A DNA stretch of 7,651 nt, taken from positions 1 to 7,651 of the forward strand of contig CAMLMQ010000147.1 in the NCBI GenBank assembly GCA_946481135.1, given 5' to 3'. Shown piece after piece: positions 5,350 to 7,651 of the stretch. The translations under genes and the position numbers were made by a program. Source of the stretch: an uncultured Microbacteriaceae bacterium (GTDB lineage Bacteria; Actinomycetota; Actinomycetes; Actinomycetales; Microbacteriaceae). Position 1 is the first letter of the stretch, and every line of letters begins with the position of its first letter. The notes under the pieces were generated by a model that did no database searches, had not been told where the DNA came from, and saw only the letters and a program-made list of their open reading frames with translations.

Positions 5350-5742
5350 ATGAAGCCCCGTATCCACGTCACGAGCGTCTTCGTCGACGACCAGGCGAAG
5401 GCCCTCGAGTTCTACACGACGAAGCTCGGGTTCCTGCCCAAGACCGACATGCCCGCCGGAGCGTACCGCTGGCTCACGGTCGTCGGACCGGGCGAGCCCG
5501 ACGGTGTCGAGCTGCTGCTCGAACCCGACGAGCACCCCGCGGCGAAGGAGTTCCAGCGCGCGCTCGTCGAGAGCGGCATCCCGGTGACGTCGTTCATCGT
5601 CGACGACGTCGTCGCCGCGCACCGCGAACTCGAAGCGCTCGGCGTCACCTTCATCCAGCCGCCCACCGAGATGGGTCCCATGGTCACGGCGATCCTCGAC
5701 GACACGTGCGGCAACCTCATCCAGTTGGCGAGCATGGAGTGA
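5350..5742 (+). CDS. VOC (glyoxalase/bleomycin-resistance fold) protein
   Basis: 130-residue soluble protein with two beta-alpha-beta-beta-beta modules of the vicinal oxygen chelate superfamily. The first module runs from IHVTSVFVDDQAKALEFYT (5-23) through LGFLPKTDM to WLTVVGP and the strand GVELLLEPD (52-60). The second runs from PVTSFIVDDVVAAHREL (78-94) through LGVTFIQPP to AILDDTCGNLIQLAS (114-128). Possible metal ligands are His6 and Glu54. The final ligand position, usually Glu in the last strand, appears to be Gln (NLIQL), and the start of the second module has no obvious His. It may therefore bind a ligand without a full metal-dependent active site. The family covers glyoxalases, dioxygenases and antibiotic-binding proteins, so the substrate is unknown. 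It follows arsR after nine bases and its TGA overlaps the GTG of the MORN gene. An ArsR-VOC pairing suggests response to a small toxic compound, by inference only. Confidence 0.92.
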   Translation: MKPRIHVTSVFVDDQAKALEFYTTKLGFLPKTDMPAGAYRWLTVVGPGEPDGVELLLEPDEHPAAKEFQRALVESGIPVTSFIVDDVVAAHRELEALGVTFIQPPTEMGPMVTAILDDTCGNLIQLASME

Positions 5743-6086
5743 GCGGCGGCACCCCCGACGCCGTCGACGCGGAGGGACGCAAGACGGGTCCGTGGACCGA
5801 ACCCGATCCGCACGGCGGGGTCATGGCGGGCGAGTACGTCGCCGGCGAGCGCCACGGCACGTGGCGGCACCTCCGCGCCGACGGTGCCGTGCGCTCCGAA
5901 GGCGACTACGACTCCGGGGAACTGCACGGCACCTGGACCTGGTATCGCGCCGACGGCGGCCTGCTGCAGCGCGGCGCGTTCGACCGCGGCGAGAAGCACG
6001 GCCGGTGGGAGCGCTGGGATGCCGCCGGTCGACGCAGCGACGCCGGCACCTGGGAGCACGGTCGGCGGGTGAAGCCCGCCGGCTGA
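5739..6086 (+). CDS. Small MORN-type repeat protein
   Basis: 115 residues, no signal peptide or membrane segment, charged and rich in Gly, Trp and Arg. The body is three exact 24-residue repeats (31-54, 55-78, 79-102), each following G-x-[YF]-x-x-GE-x-HG-x-W-x-x-[YLW]-x-A-x-G, plus a fourth truncated unit (GTWEHGR, 103-109). An N-terminal half-unit with GRKTGPW is at 13-19. The pattern fits the MORN_2 (YwqK-like) family, often auto-labelled as an antitoxin; no toxin gene adjoins it, so I make no such claim. The repeats would form an open beta-sheet suited to protein or lipid contact. The GTG start at 5739-5741 overlaps the VOC stop (GTGA). An ATG further upstream in the same frame (5706) would run through the VOC C-terminus and gives no repeat-like sequence. 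Convergent with the AEC gene, nine bases apart. Confidence 0.82.
   Translation: MSGGTPDAVDAEGRKTGPWTEPDPHGGVMAGEYVAGERHGTWRHLRADGAVRSEGDYDSGELHGTWTWYRADGGLLQRGAFDRGEKHGRWERWDAAGRRSDAGTWEHGRRVKPAG
5829..6044 (+). repeat. Three tandem 72-base coding repeats (MORN units)
   Basis: Encodes the three full 24-residue units of the MORN-type protein. Each begins with Gly (residues 31, 55, 79) and has GE-x-HG-x-W seven to twelve residues in. The period is exactly 24 with no insertions. DNA identity is partial, so the duplication is old. Confidence 0.8.
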
Positions 6087-6091
6087 CGGGC
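6074..6091. terminator. Weak hairpin between convergent genes
   Basis: GCCCG (6074-6078) and CGGGC (6087-6091) can pair around an eight-base loop across the MORN stop codon. Only five pairs and no T-run on either strand, so a working bidirectional terminator is doubtful. It is the only candidate in the nine-base gap between the convergent stops. Confidence 0.22.
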
Positions 6092-6095
6092 CGGT

Positions 6096-7022
6096 TCAGC
6101 GCGGGGCGAGCAGCGCCGCGACGACGAGCATCGCCGGAAACGAGCCGAGCGTCGTCAGGAAGACGACGTCGCGCGCGAGCACCTCGCCCCGCCCGTAGCG
6201 CTGCGCGTAGTTGAAGACGTTCTGACCCGCGGGCAACGCCATGAGGATGACGGCCGCGAAGAGCGCCTCCTCGTCGAGGCCGAAGACGAAGCGTCCGAGC
6301 GGCCACGCGATGAGCGGCACGACCGCGAGCTTGAACACGGTGGCGAGGATGGCATCCCGTCGGTACTCTCCCGGCGCGAGCACGCGCGTGCCGTGCAACG
6401 ACATCCCGAAGGCGAGCAGGATCACCGGAACGGCCGCACCGCCGATGAGCTCGAACGGCTGGAACAGCTCCTGCGGCAGTTCGATCCCGCTCACGGCGAC
6501 CGCGAAGCCCAGGGCGGACGCGATGATGAGCGGGTTGCGCACGGGCTGCAGCAGCACGCGTCCGACCGAGAGCCGCCCGCCCGTGCTGAGGTCGAGCACC
6601 GTCAGGGCGATCGGCGTGATGACGATGAGCTGCAGCAGGAACACCGGGGCGGATGCGGCGGCGTTGCCGAGCACGTAGGCCGAGAGCGGGATGCCCATGT
6701 TCGTGGCGTTCGCGTACGACGCTCCGAGCGCGCCGATCGTCGCCTCCGGCACGGGGCGCCGCCAGGCCAGGAGCGCGATGAGCGCGACGACGACGAGCGC
6801 GATGCCGGCCGTCGACGCCGTGGTCGGCAGCAGCTCCGAGAACAGCGCCCGCACGTCGGCTTCGGCGAGCACGGTGAACAGCAGGGCGGGTGAGAGCACG
6901 AAGAAGCTCAGCCGCGTGAGCACGAGCACGCCGTGCGGTCCGAGCAGACCGCCCCGCCCGATCCCGTAACCGACGGCGATCACGAACGCGATGATCGCGA
7001 AGCCGATGAGCACGCCGATCAC
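6096..7022 (-). CDS. AEC-family (auxin efflux carrier-like) permease
   Basis: 308-residue inner-membrane transporter with about ten hydrophobic segments in two five-helix halves around a polar central loop (roughly residues 140-165), the usual AEC size and layout. Conserved features include SFFVLSPALLFTVLAEADV (39-57), SYANATNMGIPLSAYVLG (102-119) near the broken helix of the first half, PVRNPLII (160-167), and ALPAGQNVFNYAQRYG (262-277) in the second half. Family members export organic anions such as malate or malonate, or auxin in plants; the substrate cannot be inferred here. Start choice: GTG at 7020-7022 (VIGVLIGFAII) has a -10, TACGCT, six bases upstream, as at other leaderless starts in this window. 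GTG at 7011-7013 has GAGGGAG eight bases upstream and is the alternative, shortening the protein by three residues. A longer frame to 7097 adds a polar stretch unlike the family. The gene stands alone on its strand. Confidence 0.9.
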   Translation of the reverse strand: MIGVLIGFAIIAFVIAVGYGIGRGGLLGPHGVLVLTRLSFFVLSPALLFTVLAEADVRALFSELLPTTASTAGIALVVVALIALLAWRRPVPEATIGALGASYANATNMGIPLSAYVLGNAAASAPVFLLQLIVITPIALTVLDLSTGGRLSVGRVLLQPVRNPLIIASALGFAVAVSGIELPQELFQPFELIGGAAVPVILLAFGMSLHGTRVLAPGEYRRDAILATVFKLAVVPLIAWPLGRFVFGLDEEALFAAVILMALPAGQNVFNYAQRYGRGEVLARDVVFLTTLGSFPAMLVVAALLAPR

Positions 7023-7028
7023 TCCCTC

Positions 7029-7034
7029 AGCGTA
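7029..7034 (-). promoter_or_regulatory. -10 element of the AEC permease gene
   Basis: TACGCT on the minus strand, six bases before the GTG at 7022. The six bases between are GAGGGA, which with the next G reads as a Shine-Dalgarno for the GTG at 7013, so this site can be read either as a leaderless start at 7022 or as part of a leader for 7013 from a promoter further upstream. Confidence 0.5.
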
Positions 7035-7119
7035 GGCCGCACGCACGAGGTCGACCGTGGGGCGCGCATCGACGCAATGATCGTGCGCCGGTCGCAACCC
7101 TTTCCGAAGGAGCCGTTCC

Positions 7120-7125
7120 TAGGCT
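7120..7125 (+). promoter_or_regulatory. -10 element of the DUF6421-like gene (leaderless)
   Basis: TAGGCT, six bases before the ATG at 7132, with no Shine-Dalgarno between. No good -35 at the expected spacing. The 109 bases between the two divergent starts hold otherwise only short, weak inverted repeats. Confidence 0.6.
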
Positions 7126-7131
7126 CGAGCC

Positions 7132-7651
7132 ATGACCTCGCTCGCCGCCCCGCCGATCGGCGACGTCGTCGCGTCCCCCGCCTGGATCGACCTCAAGGCG
7201 GCGGTCGCCGACCTGCAGCCGCTGCAGGCGCACGACGGCAGCATCCCGGACCCCGCGCACCACGCGCTCGCGGCCGAACTCTGTGCGCGGATCAGGAGCG
7301 CGGTCGAGCAGCTGTCGCCGACGTTCCCGCATGACGCGGATTACCTGAACGCGGCACGTGCCGACCTCGAGAAGTGGGAGGCGCAGGGATTCGGGGTGCC
7401 CGACTTCCTCGACTCGCTCGTCGCGTTCCACCCCGAGCAGCACCGCGAGGACGGACTGCGCCACCTCGTCGTGTTCCCGATGTACACCCAGAACGGCAGC
7501 CCCGACCGCCGCGTCGAGGCGGTGCTCGTCGAGGTGATCTGGCCCGACTTCATCGCCCGGCTCGAGGAGACGTACACGAACGCGCTGTTCGTGCCCATCC
7601 GGTTCCTCGACTTCACGGCCGGGTACGACACCAACTCGGCGGTGCTGTTCC
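7132..7651 (+). CDS. DUF6421-like actinobacterial protein, N-terminal part (cut by window edge)
   Basis: The reading frame from ATG 7132 stays open to the edge: 173 codons plus one base. The sequence is soluble, with no signal peptide or membrane helix. Recognisable stretches are LQAHDGSIPDPAHH (31-44), GFGVPDFLDSLVAFHPEQH (86-104), HLVVFPMYTQNGSPDRRVEA (111-130), VLVEVIWPDFIARLE (131-145), and FVPIRFLDFTAGYDTNSAVLF (153-173). From memory these match a conserved actinobacterial family named DUF6421 of about 450 residues with no known function, so about 60% of the protein is missing. GSIPD and AGYDTNSAVLF look like highly conserved blocks. Third codon positions are strongly G/C, as expected of a real gene. 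The start is supported by a -10 (TAGGCT) six bases upstream and by loss of family-like sequence before it. It is divergent from the AEC gene, which does not by itself suggest a shared function. Confidence 0.78.
   Translation, partial: MTSLAAPPIGDVVASPAWIDLKAAVADLQPLQAHDGSIPDPAHHALAAELCARIRSAVEQLSPTFPHDADYLNAARADLEKWEAQGFGVPDFLDSLVAFHPEQHREDGLRHLVVFPMYTQNGSPDRRVEAVLVEVIWPDFIARLEETYTNALFVPIRFLDFTAGYDTNSAVLF

Noticed and set aside
5706..5738. ATG 5706 as start of the MORN-type gene
   Set aside because: It lies inside the end of the VOC gene in another frame, adds no repeat-like sequence, and the GTGA overlap at 5739 is the pattern used at two other junctions here.
5739..6086. Toxin-antitoxin system suggested by the YwqK-antitoxin label of the MORN_2 family
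   Set aside because: No toxin-like gene adjoins it; the neighbours are a VOC protein and a permease, and the family label is weakly grounded.
7064..7088. Inverted repeat GCGCA/TGCGC between the AEC and DUF6421-like genes as a possible operator
   Set aside because: Arms of only five G/C-rich bases with a 15-base centre; expected by chance in such DNA.
7023..7097. N-terminal extension of the AEC permease to an ATG at 7097
   Set aside because: The added 25 residues are polar and unlike the membrane-helix start of this family, and they cover the best promoter for the gene.

Overview
The window is dense, high-G+C DNA (roughly 70% by eye) with strong G/C preference at third codon positions, frequent GTG starts, only TGA or TAG stops, almost no intergenic space and -10-only promoters that sit on start codons. 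Together with the gene families (Septum_form membrane protein, DUF6421-like protein, actinobacterial TrmH-like methylase) this points to an actinobacterium, most likely Microbacteriaceae (Micrococcales). It reads as an ordinary chromosomal region. I see no phage, transposon, CRISPR array, tRNA or rRNA.

Layout from left to right. Minus strand: the first 44 codons of purA (purine synthesis), preceded by a TrmH/SpoU-family RNA 2'-O-methyltransferase. Plus strand, divergent from the latter: a two-gene unit of a HAD-IIA phosphatase and a solitary beta-class DNA methyltransferase, joined by a GTGA overlap. Minus strand, convergent with the methylase: pyrE (pyrimidine synthesis) followed by a single-pass Septum_form membrane protein, again joined by GTGA. 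Plus strand, divergent from pyrE: xth (exonuclease III), then a separate operon of an ArsR-type repressor, a VOC/glyoxalase-fold protein and a small MORN-repeat protein. Minus strand, convergent: an AEC-family permease. Plus strand, running off the right edge: a DUF6421-like protein.

The genes are mostly independent housekeeping units. The notable content is in how they are expressed. Seven genes have a -10 hexamer 6 or 7 bases before the start codon, which predicts leaderless mRNAs. Both tightly packed divergent pairs have overlapping, opposed -10 boxes. Three downstream genes start by a 4-base GTGA overlap. Only purA and the VOC gene have a clear Shine-Dalgarno as the deciding signal. The ArsR promoter also carries a near-perfect inverted repeat that bridges the -35 and -10, predicting autorepression of the ArsR-VOC-MORN operon.

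I did not find a convincing new multi-gene system. The best leads are that promoter architecture, a fourfold PTQA threonine array in the cytoplasmic tail of the Septum_form protein, the orphan methylase coupled to a phosphatase, and an apparent excess of the hexamer GGATGC/GCATCC.
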